DNA of 64,000 nucleotides, taken from assembly GCF_004025325.1 (NCBI RefSeq), contig NZ_RSFE01000005.1, positions 1-64,000 on the forward strand, written 5' to 3'. This document shows, piece after piece, positions 26,023 through 34,469 of the stretch. The DNA is from Pseudidiomarina gelatinasegens. GTDB taxonomy: Bacteria; Pseudomonadota; Gammaproteobacteria; Enterobacterales; Alteromonadaceae. The position numbers and the translations under genes were made by a program. A model generated the notes under the pieces. It was given only the letters and a program-made list of their open reading frames with translations, ran no database searches and was not told the DNA's origin. Numbering within the stretch: position 1 is the first letter of the stretch; the number at the start of each line of letters is the position of its first letter.

Positions 26023-27324
26023 ATGAAGATCGGCCCGACCGCCACCGTGTACGGCATGCCGGCCTATGCCGATCGTGCTGCAGCCGTGGGTGAAGTGCAT
26101 GCGCGCCCGCATCTGTTGCTTCAGGTCCCCCGCGGTATATTGCAGCTCTCTTTCATGACCGAAGGCGACCAGGCCAGGGATCAGATGGCGATGAGCGAGT
26201 TATCTCATCGCTTCGGCGTTGCCGAGCCCGACCACGCTACGCCGCTACACGGCGTGACATGGGATGAGGGAGACCTTCACTGTGAAAAGCACACCGAGTT
26301 CTCTACGTATCTCTGGTGCGCTTCGCTGGATTCCAAGACGGGAGAGCCTTGCGGAGAAAATCCCTTCAAACATGGATTTGTTCCTCCGGGCCTGGTCGTA
26401 TCCGGCATCCGCTTGAGACTTCTTCCGTGGATGCCAGAAACGGAGAAGGAGGCTGATCGCTTCGATCCTGCCAGCCTGTGCTACTCGCTGGTAGAGAACG
26501 GCTCTGCCGCCATCTTGACCGACTTCCGACAGGATGAGGATGGCCTGACGCAGATCCTCATCCTTGCTCGTGATTTGACCCCGGCGCGAGCAGGTGCGCT
26601 GGCTCAACGTCTATTGGAGATCGAGACGTACCGTACCTTGGCGTTGCTGTCTCTGCCGTTGACGCGATCGATGACGTCGGAGCTGCGACGCATGGAGTCG
26701 CGCCTTGCTGCGATCACTGACGAGATGTGTACGAATTTGGTAGAACGCCGCGATAGCGACGTGCTGCTTTCCGAATTGACAGGTCTGGCCGCCGAACTGG
26801 AAGCTGGCGTCGCGGCAAATCTCTATCGCTTCGGCGCCAGCCGTGCCTACTACGAGATCGTCGAGGAAAGGCTGGCTGCGCTTTCAGAAGTGGCCGTATC
26901 CGGATACAGCACCTGGGCGGATTTCCTGCAGCGTCGCATCGCTCCAGCCATGCGGACGTGCCAATCCGTAAAGGAGCGCCAGGCCAAGCTCTCCGACAAA
27001 CTGACCCGAGCCATCGCGTTGCTGCGTTCGTGGATCGACGTCGAACTTGAACGCCAGAACCGCGATCTGCTGGCTTCGATGAATAACCGGGCCAAGTTGC
27101 AATTGCGCCTTCAGCAAACCGTCGAAGGCCTGTCGGTCGCGGCAATTTCTTATTACGTCGTGAGTCTTCTCGGCTACCTGCTCAAGGGCATTCCGCTCGT
27201 TCACGACAGAGTGGCGCAGGTGATGGCGGTTCTGGTACCTGCGGTGATGCTGACGATCTGGTGGATCGTCCGCAGGATAAGACACGCCCACAGCGACAAG
27301 GCGGCGGAAGAGAAACCTTCCTGA
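26023..27324 (+). CDS. DUF3422-family membrane-anchored protein
   Basis: 433 residues. The N-terminal block YADRAAAVGEVHARPHLLLQVPR and the central helical part match the DUF3422 family; the C-terminus has two hydrophobic segments (SYYVVSLLGYLLKGIPL and AVLVPAVMLTIWWIV) followed by a basic tail, so the bulk is cytosolic and anchored to the membrane. Function unknown. It follows the VOC gene by 94 bp and precedes the third start module. The long central helices suggest oligomerisation. Confidence 0.8.
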   Translation: MKIGPTATVYGMPAYADRAAAVGEVHARPHLLLQVPRGILQLSFMTEGDQARDQMAMSELSHRFGVAEPDHATPLHGVTWDEGDLHCEKHTEFSTYLWCASLDSKTGEPCGENPFKHGFVPPGLVVSGIRLRLLPWMPETEKEADRFDPASLCYSLVENGSAAILTDFRQDEDGLTQILILARDLTPARAGALAQRLLEIETYRTLALLSLPLTRSMTSELRRMESRLAAITDEMCTNLVERRDSDVLLSELTGLAAELEAGVAANLYRFGASRAYYEIVEERLAALSEVAVSGYSTWADFLQRRIAPAMRTCQSVKERQAKLSDKLTRAIALLRSWIDVELERQNRDLLASMNNRAKLQLRLQQTVEGLSVAAISYYVVSLLGYLLKGIPLVHDRVAQVMAVLVPAVMLTIWWIVRRIRHAHSDKAAEEKPS

Positions 27325-27380
27325 CGAGCTGCCGTCCTGGCACGCGATAGCTGCGCCGTCCGTTTGAACAGAGAAGAACA

Positions 27381-27416
27381 ACATGCCAAGCAATTCTTTC
27401 GGTGAATCCTCTTGTA
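27381..27416 (+). repeat. Start module, copy C
   Basis: 36 bp identical to part of copy A: from ACATGCCAAG through TTCGGTGAATCCTCTTGTA. It lies on the opposite strand to copies A and B, so the cargo between 15956 and 27416 is bounded by inverted copies A/B and C of the same block. Confidence 0.75.
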
Positions 27417-27514
27417 TCGATGTTGGGTCAGAGCTTCAACGATACGGGCTTGCTCTTATAGATCAATGGGTTAGCGCGAAATGGCAACAGACCCTAGCAA
27501 ACCAGTTCAAATAA
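27383..27514 (+). CDS. 43-aa ORF behind the third start module
   Basis: ATG 27383 opens MPSNSFGESSC, identical at codon level to the start of the UvrA2-like gene, then continues into SELQRYGLALIDQWVSAKW and stops at 27512-27514. Upstream only ACAACATG is shared, because the AACTACAGGATAAG part is missing here. I do not recognise the 30-residue tail. It could be the remains of the gene from which the module originates, or a real small protein. Translation is unproven. Confidence 0.4.
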   Translation: MPSNSFGESSCIDVGSELQRYGLALIDQWVSAKWQQTLANQFK

Positions 27515-27608
27515 CGTGGCGCAGTAGTTTTATCAGGTCCAAATGCGCCGTTTGGCCTGCGTCAGTTTCGCGGCGGTCTCCAGCCGTACATTTACCAAAC
27601 GCCTCTGG

Positions 27609-28571
27609 TCATCCGCCGCGTCGCAACTCCCTGACACCCCGGCCCAGCTTGCGGCGCAGCAGGGCCCGCAGGGTCGCCCCATCCGAATACCCGACCTGTG
27701 TGGCGACCTGGTCGACGCTGGCGTTTCCGGTGCGCAAGAGATGGACGGCATGCTCCACGCGCAGGTCCTGGAAATACGACAGTGGTGTCTTGCCCAAAAC
27801 GCTTTGCAGCCGCCGCGCCAAGGTGCGCTCGCTTGTGCCCGCGGCGCTGGCCGCCTCCGCCAGCGAGAACCCCTGCGCGAGCCGACGTCTGGCCCAGCTC
27901 TCGAAGCGCTCCACCATTGGGTCGGCATGCGCAAGGTGGTCGGGAATCACGAACTCGGCTTGCGAACTGCGTGCCTCGACCAGCAGATAGCGTGCCACCA
28001 GGGCCGCCAGCGCCGGACTGCGCCCCCGGATGATGTGCAAGGCCAAGTCAACGTGGGCCAAAGCGGCACCCGCGGTAGTGAAGCGTGTCGAGTTCACGAT
28101 CATGCGTGACTCGTCCAACGTGACGTTCGGATAGCGCTGCCGAAACATCGGCCCCAGCCACCATGACGTCGTCGCACGATGCCCATCAAGCAGGCCACTC
28201 TCTGCAAGTAAGAAACTACCGGAGCAGGCGGCACCAAGATGCGCGCCAGCGGTGGACCACAGCTGTAGCGCGGCGACCGCATCGGGCACGTCGGGGCGTG
28301 TGAGCCGAGCCGAGAGCGTGTCAGGCATCTTGTCACCAAACGCGGGCACGAGCACGACGTCTGGTTCCGGCACACCACGCGCAGTGACCACGGGGACCGT
28401 CAAGCCCTGCGCCGTTAGGATGCGACGCCGCACGCCCACCAGCGTGAGCTCTATGTGCGCGGGAGCCTGTGGCAGCGAGCTCGACATCGCATTGGCCAAG
28501 CCCACTGTGTCAGTGAGCGCCGCAAGCCCCAGATCAAACACGCGATCACAAACAAGGATATGAAGTTTCAT
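27609..28571 (-). CDS. GlxA/FtrA-type AraC regulator with DJ-1/PfpI domain
   Basis: 320 residues. Residues about 1-170 form a DJ-1/PfpI-like domain, with the nucleophile-elbow region HLGAACSGSFLLAESGLLDGH; residues about 215-315 are an AraC-type double HTH (SLAEAASAAGTSERTLARRL and DQVATQVGYSDGATLRALLRR). ATG 28571 (MKLHILVCD) is chosen because the upstream extension is low-complexity promoter-like sequence. It is divergent from the monooxygenase gene at 28686 and probably activates it. The intervening 114 bp contain partial palindromes ATGAT and TGTCAT. Confidence 0.85.
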   Translation of the reverse strand: MKLHILVCDRVFDLGLAALTDTVGLANAMSSSLPQAPAHIELTLVGVRRRILTAQGLTVPVVTARGVPEPDVVLVPAFGDKMPDTLSARLTRPDVPDAVAALQLWSTAGAHLGAACSGSFLLAESGLLDGHRATTSWWLGPMFRQRYPNVTLDESRMIVNSTRFTTAGAALAHVDLALHIIRGRSPALAALVARYLLVEARSSQAEFVIPDHLAHADPMVERFESWARRRLAQGFSLAEAASAAGTSERTLARRLQSVLGKTPLSYFQDLRVEHAVHLLRTGNASVDQVATQVGYSDGATLRALLRRKLGRGVRELRRGG

Positions 28572-28685
28572 GGCAATAATGATATCAAAGTTGTCATTTT
28601 TGTCTATATAAATGATTGTCATGAAGACTTACACTGCAGGCTCGTCGGTGCTTTCACCTAAACCATTTACCCAAAGGATTACAAT

Positions 28686-28988
28686 ATGACCAAGCTCGCC
28701 CTGTTTGTTCGCCTCGAAGCCAAACCCGGCCAGGAGGCTGCGCTTGCCGACTTCCTGGCCAGCGCACTGCCGCTCGCCAACGCCGAATCTGGCACCACTG
28801 CCTGGTTTGCATTGAAGTTTGGCCCTTCGACGTTCGGTGTGTTCGATGCCTTTGCCGATGAGGCAGGTCGCCAGGCACATCTGAACGGCCAGATCGCCGC
28901 GGCCTTGATGGCCAACGCCGCGACCTTGCTCAGTTCTCCGCCCAATATCGAGAAGGTCGAACTGCTTGCAGCCAAACTGCCTGCATGA
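28686..28988 (+). CDS. Antibiotic-biosynthesis-monooxygenase (ABM) domain protein
   Basis: 100 residues of the small ferredoxin-like ABM fold: FVRLEAKPGQEAALADFLASALP, then an AWFALKFGPSTFGVFDAFADEAGRQAHL-type core (the FG and H positions are visible) and a short C-terminal helix. Homologues are quinol monooxygenases or putative cofactor-independent oxygenases. It is divergently paired with the GlxA-type regulator. It probably belongs to the electrophile/quinone detoxification cargo. No clear partner enzyme lies next to it; the IS follows. Confidence 0.75.
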   Translation: MTKLALFVRLEAKPGQEAALADFLASALPLANAESGTTAWFALKFGPSTFGVFDAFADEAGRQAHLNGQIAAALMANAATLLSSPPNIEKVELLAAKLPA

Positions 28989-29106
28989 CAACCCGGCCTT
29001 GACTCAATCAGGTCACGCTGCAGGATGGGGTCACACGGCCCTACGCAGCCCCACCCCTCGATTGCCGGGGGGGATGTTCGGCGACAATTAGGATGACCGG
29101 GTCGTA

Positions 29107-30740
29107 TTGCCTCATTAAAAAATAACACTTTGCCAATCGCTCGGTGATTGCATTCCAAAATCATTCCGTTTGCATTAACTGGGTTAGTTTAGCCTGATAA
29201 GTCTGGTCACGTAAACGCAACGCTGAAATACGTCTTTGCAGAGTCCGTACTTGTCCCATATCGTGCTGGCCAGGATACCGAACTGAGAGCCATTCAATGA
29301 TTTCAGGGGCTGTGCAGTGAGGCTCTAATTGAAGTTTAAATTTTATATCATCCCAGGCGTGTTCAAACGGGTCTTTACGGGTCCGCCAGGTTCGCGGAAG
29401 ACTCCGTTTGTCTTTTGGCTTTTCAAAACGAAAGTAGTCTAGAACTTCTGACTCGGTGGGTGCTGTATGACTCTGATTAGGTTCAGCCGGTTTATCAGCA
29501 TGCTGCTCGGTTTTGGCGGTGCCGTTAATATTCCAGGCAAAGGTCATTAGGTTATTTTGCAACACTTTTAACTCAGACATTAACTTCACCGGATCGAGTT
29601 GTAAGTAAATTGCGGTCAAATCGTCTTTGATACTTTCCTGTATATGCCCGCTATTTAAAATACGTTGGTAAGGGGTCAATGCTTTGTCATATTGTTTTGC
29701 CACTTTGGCACCGGTGCGTGTTTTTTTAAGTAGCTTTACTGACGGCTGAAAGAAGTTTACGTATTTCCGTAACACACTATAGAACTTCGCGAGAGCTGCC
29801 CACGCTTTAGGGCCCTCGAAGCGGTCGTAACCGACTAAGCGCCGAACAACGGAGCCGTTTTTCTCTTCTACAAAAGCCTGGTCATTCTTTTTATAAGCCC
29901 GTGAACGAGTAAATGTGATTTTGTTTGACTCACAGTAATCCAAAACTTCGTAATTAATAAATTCTGAGCCGCCGTCTGTATCAAGTCCCAACAGCGGAAA
30001 CGGCATAAGAGAGCGAGCAACGCTAACGCCGTTGATGACATCCGCCGCACTTTTTCTTAACAACGGCATGCATTCAAGCCAACCGGTGCTTACGTCCACC
30101 ATCACTAGCGAGTTAAGAAATGTGCCATTTGCATCATCTCCACAATGAGCAACTAAATCAACTTCATAAAACCCGGGCACTATGTCATTCCAGTCTGCGA
30201 AAGTTCGCACCTGAATTTTACTCTTTAAAAGCGCTCCGGCTTTGGTTTGGCTCAATCCCTGAACTTGTCTAGAGCGTTCAGGTTGAAGTATTCGATCAAC
30301 AGTGGCAGCGCTCACTGTCATAAGCTTTTTTCGTATGTCGTCTGATATTCGCAAGTGGCCGTGTAGCTCCATGGCCGCAACCAGATCAGGTATGAAAGGA
30401 ACAAATCGTTTTGAGCAGACTTGATTCGCGGTATTCCTGACTTTAATGAGCACGTGACGAAACTGGTCATCATAAACCTGAGCCCCGGGTCGAGCTTTGG
30501 GTTTCAACGACACGGTGTCGATTGGTGAACTCTTTTTGCACAACAAAACAAGCGCGTATTTTCTGTCGTAACCGGTTGCCGCCACAAAACCATCGAGGAT
30601 CTTCGTTTTTTCTGGGCGTTTTGCTGATAAGTAGCGTTGCCGTATGCTTAATAACATTTCCCGGCGAGCGGCAAGACTCATAGTAGTTGTCATAAATCAC
30701 CTAATATCATTCCCGTAGAGTTTGATTTTAGATGAGGCAA
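29107..30740 (-). mobile_element. Insertion sequence with integrase-core transposase
   Basis: Ends are marked by inverted repeats: TTGCCTCATTAAAAAAT at 29107 and, on the minus strand from 30740, TTGCCTCATCTAAAATC. It contains one transposase gene. Bases flanking the two ends (GTCGTA left, CGGACG right) do not form an obvious target duplication, and the flanks differ in composition: GC-rich cargo left, AT-richer DNA right. The IS therefore probably marks a rearrangement junction rather than a simple insertion. Confidence 0.7.
29161..30693 (-). CDS. DDE integrase-core transposase
   Basis: 510 residues. An N-terminal helical DNA-binding part (about 1-130) is followed by an rve-type catalytic core with acidic residues in FYEVDLVAHCGDD, LLGLDTDGGSEFIN and KKNDQAFVEEKNGS, spaced as in DDE integrases. 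The C-terminal part is basic. The gene is intact and fills the IS. I cannot name the IS family with certainty; length and the DTDGGSEF motif suggest an integrase-core group outside IS3. Confidence 0.85.
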   Translation of the reverse strand: MTTTMSLAARREMLLSIRQRYLSAKRPEKTKILDGFVAATGYDRKYALVLLCKKSSPIDTVSLKPKARPGAQVYDDQFRHVLIKVRNTANQVCSKRFVPFIPDLVAAMELHGHLRISDDIRKKLMTVSAATVDRILQPERSRQVQGLSQTKAGALLKSKIQVRTFADWNDIVPGFYEVDLVAHCGDDANGTFLNSLVMVDVSTGWLECMPLLRKSAADVINGVSVARSLMPFPLLGLDTDGGSEFINYEVLDYCESNKITFTRSRAYKKNDQAFVEEKNGSVVRRLVGYDRFEGPKAWAALAKFYSVLRKYVNFFQPSVKLLKKTRTGAKVAKQYDKALTPYQRILNSGHIQESIKDDLTAIYLQLDPVKLMSELKVLQNNLMTFAWNINGTAKTEQHADKPAEPNQSHTAPTESEVLDYFRFEKPKDKRSLPRTWRTRKDPFEHAWDDIKFKLQLEPHCTAPEIIEWLSVRYPGQHDMGQVRTLQRRISALRLRDQTYQAKLTQLMQTE

Positions 30741-30762
30741 CGGACGTTGTTTAGTTTGATTC

Positions 30763-31344
30763 TTAGTGAGTCAATGCGATAGTGAGGTGAGAAAAGCGGA
30801 GCCCACTCGCGATGGAAGCAATTTCACCCATTTGAGACAAGTTGTGAATGGACGCTAACGCACTAGCGGCTCCGGCCCTATCTGCAAAGCTACTTTCAAG
30901 TATAGATGCGTAGGCCGTGTATGCTGGAGGAGTGAGTTGATTTGAATCCATTAACGGCGAGATCATTCTCATAGCTTGAACCGCGGCACCCATCCCCGGG
31001 GTTTTCATGAACTCAATCGCAGCTCTAGCAGCCTGGCCGATTTCCTGTTCGCTCCTTGTAGCAGCTTCTGCAGCTGCAAACATTTCACCATGTCGACCTA
31101 GTATTTCGCTAGCTAAACTTCTTTGCTGTTTTACCATTTGAGCAGCGAAGGTAGTGTGTACGAGTTGATCTGACTTTAAGGCCTCCACCGCTCCAGCAGC
31201 TCTAGAAATTTGAGAGCTTATACTGTCTGGCAAAATGTGAATTTTGCTACGCTCAATAATTTTCTGAATTGAGCTGTCGAACGCCCATGATGGAAAGCTT
31301 GATATTCTATCGGGGCGCTTTTTGCCATCTGATGAGGAGCTCAT
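30763..31344 (-). CDS. Hypothetical protein, alanine-rich helical
   Basis: 193 residues from ATG 31344 (AAGGA upstream). Mostly helical, with Ala-rich stretches (EMFAAAEAATRSEQEI, SALASIHNLSQMGEIAS), no signal peptide, no membrane segment and no recognised motif. Composition is AT-richer than the cargo left of the IS. It lies alone between the IS and the divergent mobile mystery pair. It may be a phage- or defence-island protein; I cannot assign a function. The 264 bp between it and the next gene are AT-rich promoter-like DNA with repeated TGCAATAT pieces. Confidence 0.55.
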   Translation of the reverse strand: MSSSSDGKKRPDRISSFPSWAFDSSIQKIIERSKIHILPDSISSQISRAAGAVEALKSDQLVHTTFAAQMVKQQRSLASEILGRHGEMFAAAEAATRSEQEIGQAARAAIEFMKTPGMGAAVQAMRMISPLMDSNQLTPPAYTAYASILESSFADRAGAASALASIHNLSQMGEIASIASGLRFSHLTIALTH

Positions 31345-31608
31345 GACCAAATCCTTGTTTTAAGTGAGTTGGTCGAGCATACCAAAGTAACGAGCGGCTG
31401 CGAATCGACGATTCATCTAGAATGACTGGGGATTGCTGAAAAATTGCACTGCACCGCCGCCACTTACCAGCTAGACATTTTCTCGCCATAGCGTGAAAGA
31501 GACCGAGAGTCATCCACCATAAAGTATATCGACTGATTGACAATATAGAATTATTTGCATATTGTTCAATGTGCAATATATGGGTTTTAGTCAATGAGAT
31601 AATATGCA

Positions 31609-32076
31609 ATGAGTGTAAAGAACACGGTAAAAAAACAATATGTACAGATAGTAAATAGCGCAGCGAAGCAACTTGTGTCTCTAAGGAAGCCGCCTGAGGG
31701 GTGGCTTTCAGTGCTACGAAAGGCTTTGGGTATGTCTGGGGCACAAGTTGCAATTCGGGCAGGGGTTAGCCGTAATGCCATCTATCAAGCTGAGCGCAAC
31801 GAGACTGATGGAGCCATTACAATCAAACAGATGCAAAAGTTTGCCGAGGCAATGGGTGGACGTTTCGTTTATGCCATTGTGCCTGAGAACGGAGCAGTCT
31901 CAGATATTATCCAGAAGCAGGCGCGTCGCAAAGCAGAAGATCTTATTAAACGAGCTAGTGCCCATATGGCATTGGAGAAACAATCCTTGACGAGCAAGCA
32001 AACGGCGCAGCGTATTGATGATCTCGCAAATGAATTCATCAGGGATATGCCCGCAGACTTCTGGGAAGTTAAGTAA
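31609..32076 (+). CDS. Mobile mystery protein A (Xre-type HTH, antitoxin-like)
   Basis: 155 residues. The central HTH reads LGMSGAQVAIRAGVSRNAIYQAERNE, followed by ITIKQMQKFAEAMGGRFVYAIVP, the hallmark of mobile mystery protein A. The C-terminal helix-rich part ends FIRDMPADFWEVK. It overlaps the Fic-domain gene by TAATG and probably acts as its regulator or antitoxin. Repeated TGCAATAT/ATATTGTTCAATGTGCAATAT pieces just upstream (31556-31608) may be its operator. The pair is known from mobile elements but its biological role is not established. Confidence 0.85.
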   Translation: MSVKNTVKKQYVQIVNSAAKQLVSLRKPPEGWLSVLRKALGMSGAQVAIRAGVSRNAIYQAERNETDGAITIKQMQKFAEAMGGRFVYAIVPENGAVSDIIQKQARRKAEDLIKRASAHMALEKQSLTSKQTAQRIDDLANEFIRDMPADFWEVK

Positions 32077-32666
32077 TGTTTGAAGAGCCGGATGGAGCAA
32101 CTCCGCTTGATCCCGATGAAATACGGGGCCTAAAGTTTAAACACGTTGCGACTCGAGGAGAGTTAGATGAATTGGAGCAGGCCAACATCGAGCAGGGCCT
32201 TACCTGGATATCTCGCAGGCGGGGCGGTTCAGTCTTTGATGATGGTTTTATAAGGACTTTACACAAAAGGCTTTTCGGGGATGTTTGGGCATGGGCCGGT
32301 GAGTACCGACTTACGGAAAAAAATATCGGTATAGATCCACTTCAAATTGCAGTGCAGTTGCGCATGCTGCTCGCCAACGCAAGCTATTGGGCGGAGCATC
32401 AGACGTTTTCACCTCTGGAAGCGGCTGCTCGTTTTCATCATCGGTTGGTACAGATTCATCTATTTCCTAACGGCAACGGACGCCACGCGCGTATTGCAAC
32501 CGACATCATGCTTGAAGAAGTATATAACCACCCACCTATTGCTTGGGCTAGCGGCTTCGATTTACAAGCTGACAATGAACGCCGTGAAGATTATATTGCC
32601 GCCCTTCGCGCTGCTGATGCTGGCGATTTCCAGCCACTTTTTACTTTCGTTGAGGCCGATATTTAA
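32076..32666 (+). CDS. Mobile mystery protein B (Fic-domain protein)
   Basis: 196 residues with FKHVATRGELDELEQANI near the start, GDVWAWAGEYR before the core and the Fic motif HHRLVQIHLFPNGNGRHAR (catalytic His, the GNGR anion loop and the terminal Arg). The usual Asp/Glu before GNGR is Asn here, as often seen in this family, so metal binding may differ. It would transfer AMP or another nucleotide-derived group onto a protein target. Being translated together with the HTH protein suggests a toxin-antitoxin or defence unit. Target unknown. Confidence 0.85.
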   Translation: MFEEPDGATPLDPDEIRGLKFKHVATRGELDELEQANIEQGLTWISRRRGGSVFDDGFIRTLHKRLFGDVWAWAGEYRLTEKNIGIDPLQIAVQLRMLLANASYWAEHQTFSPLEAAARFHHRLVQIHLFPNGNGRHARIATDIMLEEVYNHPPIAWASGFDLQADNERREDYIAALRAADAGDFQPLFTFVEADI

Positions 32667-32795
32667 GTGTAATAAGTCTAACAGGCCTTTCTAAGACGGT
32701 TGGACGAGCGTTAGGTTGGATTCGGCAAAAGAGATGAAGCGAGAGATATTGAAATACTTTGTGCATGGCGGACAATTGTGCGTGGTGCAGCGCGC

Positions 32796-32957
32796 TCAGC
32801 TATTTCCAAGTAAGTTAATGTCTACGGACAGTCTGGGCATGTCCTGCAGAAACAAATTGATAGCCGTACCGCCATGCATCGCAAAACATTCTTCTTTAGC
32901 AACCTCCGGCAATACATCAAGAAGTAGCTTCACCTGCCTTCTATAAGCTTCATTCAT
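32796..32957 (-). pseudogene. AbiEii toxin, only the N-terminal 53 residues left
   Basis: Starts MNEAYRRQVKLLLDVLPEVA and continues through FAMHGGTAINLFLQDMPRLSVDIN, the first part of the nucleotidyltransferase site of AbiEii toxins, then breaks off and stops. Full toxins have about 300 residues. The normal SVDID is SVDIN here, so the second catalytic acid is also lost. Its start overlaps the antitoxin gene end by 8 bp, as in intact abiE operons. Downstream bases 32667-32795 carry no recognisable rest of the gene. Confidence 0.75.
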
Positions 32958-33726
32958 GCCATTGACTCCAGCGCTTTCGGTACGGTGATATGGTATACTT
33001 CGCAACATAAACGCCATCAGTTACTATCGAGCGCTTACCAGAGCCCAGGTCCACGTTGTCTAAATTGAGGTAACGCACCCAGTCGTGATTCGCTTTGTCA
33101 GCCATATAAAGAAATAGGCGTTTAACCTTGATTGAGTTGCAGGCCTCAAGCAGCTTTTGCACGGATGCCGGTCGTAGGTTGTTCAGCCCCTCCATTAACT
33201 CATAAACTTCCGTTAATGATTGTGACTTTGGTGCGAGGTATAAACATTCCATGATTGCGCGCGCAGGGTCGGATATCTTCACTTTAAATTGCTTATGCGA
33301 TAGTTCGATCAAACCAAGCTCAGGCGGTAGGAAATTGGTGAGCGTGCATTTTATCTTCACGCCCCAATCCCGTTTTTTAAACCAAAGCGGTAAATGCTCG
33401 CCTTGATTGCCAAACAGTTGCGCATGTTTTGGAGAGAGTTCTAAATAATGCGATTTACCCTGCAATGCTAATGCAGTCTTACCCCCTGGATGGACGGATA
33501 GACCCAGTTGGGTTTGCAGTGCATATACAGCCCCCAGATAATCGACTTGGTCGCCGAAGCGGATTAATGCACCCGTACCGACAGATTCAAACCACTGACT
33601 GTTCTTATAACGCTTTTGTAGGTCGTTGCTGTAACCTTTATCTGCAAGCCAGGCAGAGCAAAGCACAACCCCGGCGGGTTGGGCTCTGAGCAGCTTGTTT
33701 AATTTAGATGATGATTCGGTACTCAT
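32950..33726 (-). CDS. AbiEi-type type IV antitoxin
   Basis: 258 residues: an N-terminal winged HTH (LNKLLRAQPAGVVLCSAWLADKGYS region), an AbiEi C-terminal domain with LGLSVHPGGKTALALQGKSHYLELS, and SDPARAIMECLYLAPK. Full length for the family. AbiEi represses the operon and neutralises the nucleotidyltransferase toxin. Here the toxin is truncated, so it is a solitary antitoxin. The AT-rich upstream region (33727-33849) has a near-palindrome GGTGCTATTAGTACC that could be its operator. Confidence 0.8.
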   Translation of the reverse strand: MSTESSSKLNKLLRAQPAGVVLCSAWLADKGYSNDLQKRYKNSQWFESVGTGALIRFGDQVDYLGAVYALQTQLGLSVHPGGKTALALQGKSHYLELSPKHAQLFGNQGEHLPLWFKKRDWGVKIKCTLTNFLPPELGLIELSHKQFKVKISDPARAIMECLYLAPKSQSLTEVYELMEGLNNLRPASVQKLLEACNSIKVKRLFLYMADKANHDWVRYLNLDNVDLGSGKRSIVTDGVYVAKYTISPYRKRWSQWHE

Positions 33727-33849
33727 AGTGCCAACCTACTATAATTTATAAACCAAATTAACCGTTAGTTTATATTATTTTATATTGTGGTGCTATTAGT
33801 ACCTTAATATATTAAATTTTAAACTGCGGGACTGGTTGTAGACTGATGC

Positions 33850-34197
33850 TCAACCAAAGAAACAAGCATACCGATCTTCTTTCACAAGCTCTAAGAACTC
33901 ACTAAGTCGCTTAACTTTAGGCTTTGGCTCATAAGCATGCCATTTCAAATCAGCGCGTTGCCAATAAACTTTCCAGCAATTCTTGGTTTTTACGTAGGTT
34001 GTTTTTGCCACCGGCAGCTCCATGGTTTCAGGAGGGGTTTGCCATTGCGGTCTGATCTCGAAAATCTCAATACTCTGATTTTCAATTCGGTAACCAAGGT
34101 CAAGCTCTGGTCGTATGTGCACCGGCGGTCTTCGTATCGTCATGAACGCTTCAAGTTCTTTCTCACATTTCTTAATTTCGAATTCACTGAGTGCCAT
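33850..34197 (-). CDS. DUF3024-family protein
   Basis: 115 residues typical of DUF3024: MALSEFEIKKCEKELEAF at the start, IRPELDLGYRIENQSIEIFEIRP in the middle, CWKVYWQRADLKWHAY and ECFEL-like end FLELVKEDRYACFFG. No membrane segment and no known catalytic motif. Family function unknown; it is common near mobile-element ends. It is the last gene of element Z, 270 bp from the attachment site. Two Cys and several Trp residues are conserved-looking. Confidence 0.75.
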   Translation of the reverse strand: MALSEFEIKKCEKELEAFMTIRRPPVHIRPELDLGYRIENQSIEIFEIRPQWQTPPETMELPVAKTTYVKTKNCWKVYWQRADLKWHAYEPKPKVKRLSEFLELVKEDRYACFFG

Positions 34198-34469
34198 GGC
34201 AGATTACCTAAAGCGGGAAAAAGGAGCAGGATTTTAACCAAAAACACCCGATTTATACAGGAAGTCCAGTAGCTGATCTATCTGGCTAACTATCCTTTTT
34301 TCCATACCCTTTTGTGACAGGTTTTGCAGAGTTCTGACGGTACCTTGATTTTAACAGGTACGTTATCTGGCTAAATGGCCTCGTTAAAATATCTCTAAGA
34401 CCCCTATAGGACGCGGCTTCCACGGTTGGTGTCTACTCTCCCCATTTAACAACAGCCAGTCGCTGTTTG
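34198..34469. other. Right terminus of element Z, non-coding
   Basis: No gene is visible. TATCTGGCTAA occurs twice, at 34279-34289 and 34364-34374, 85 bp apart in direct orientation. This could be an accessory recombinase or excisionase site. The conserved right-end repeat of 397-764 and 12389-12755 is absent, so this terminus belongs to a different element type. Confidence 0.35.
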
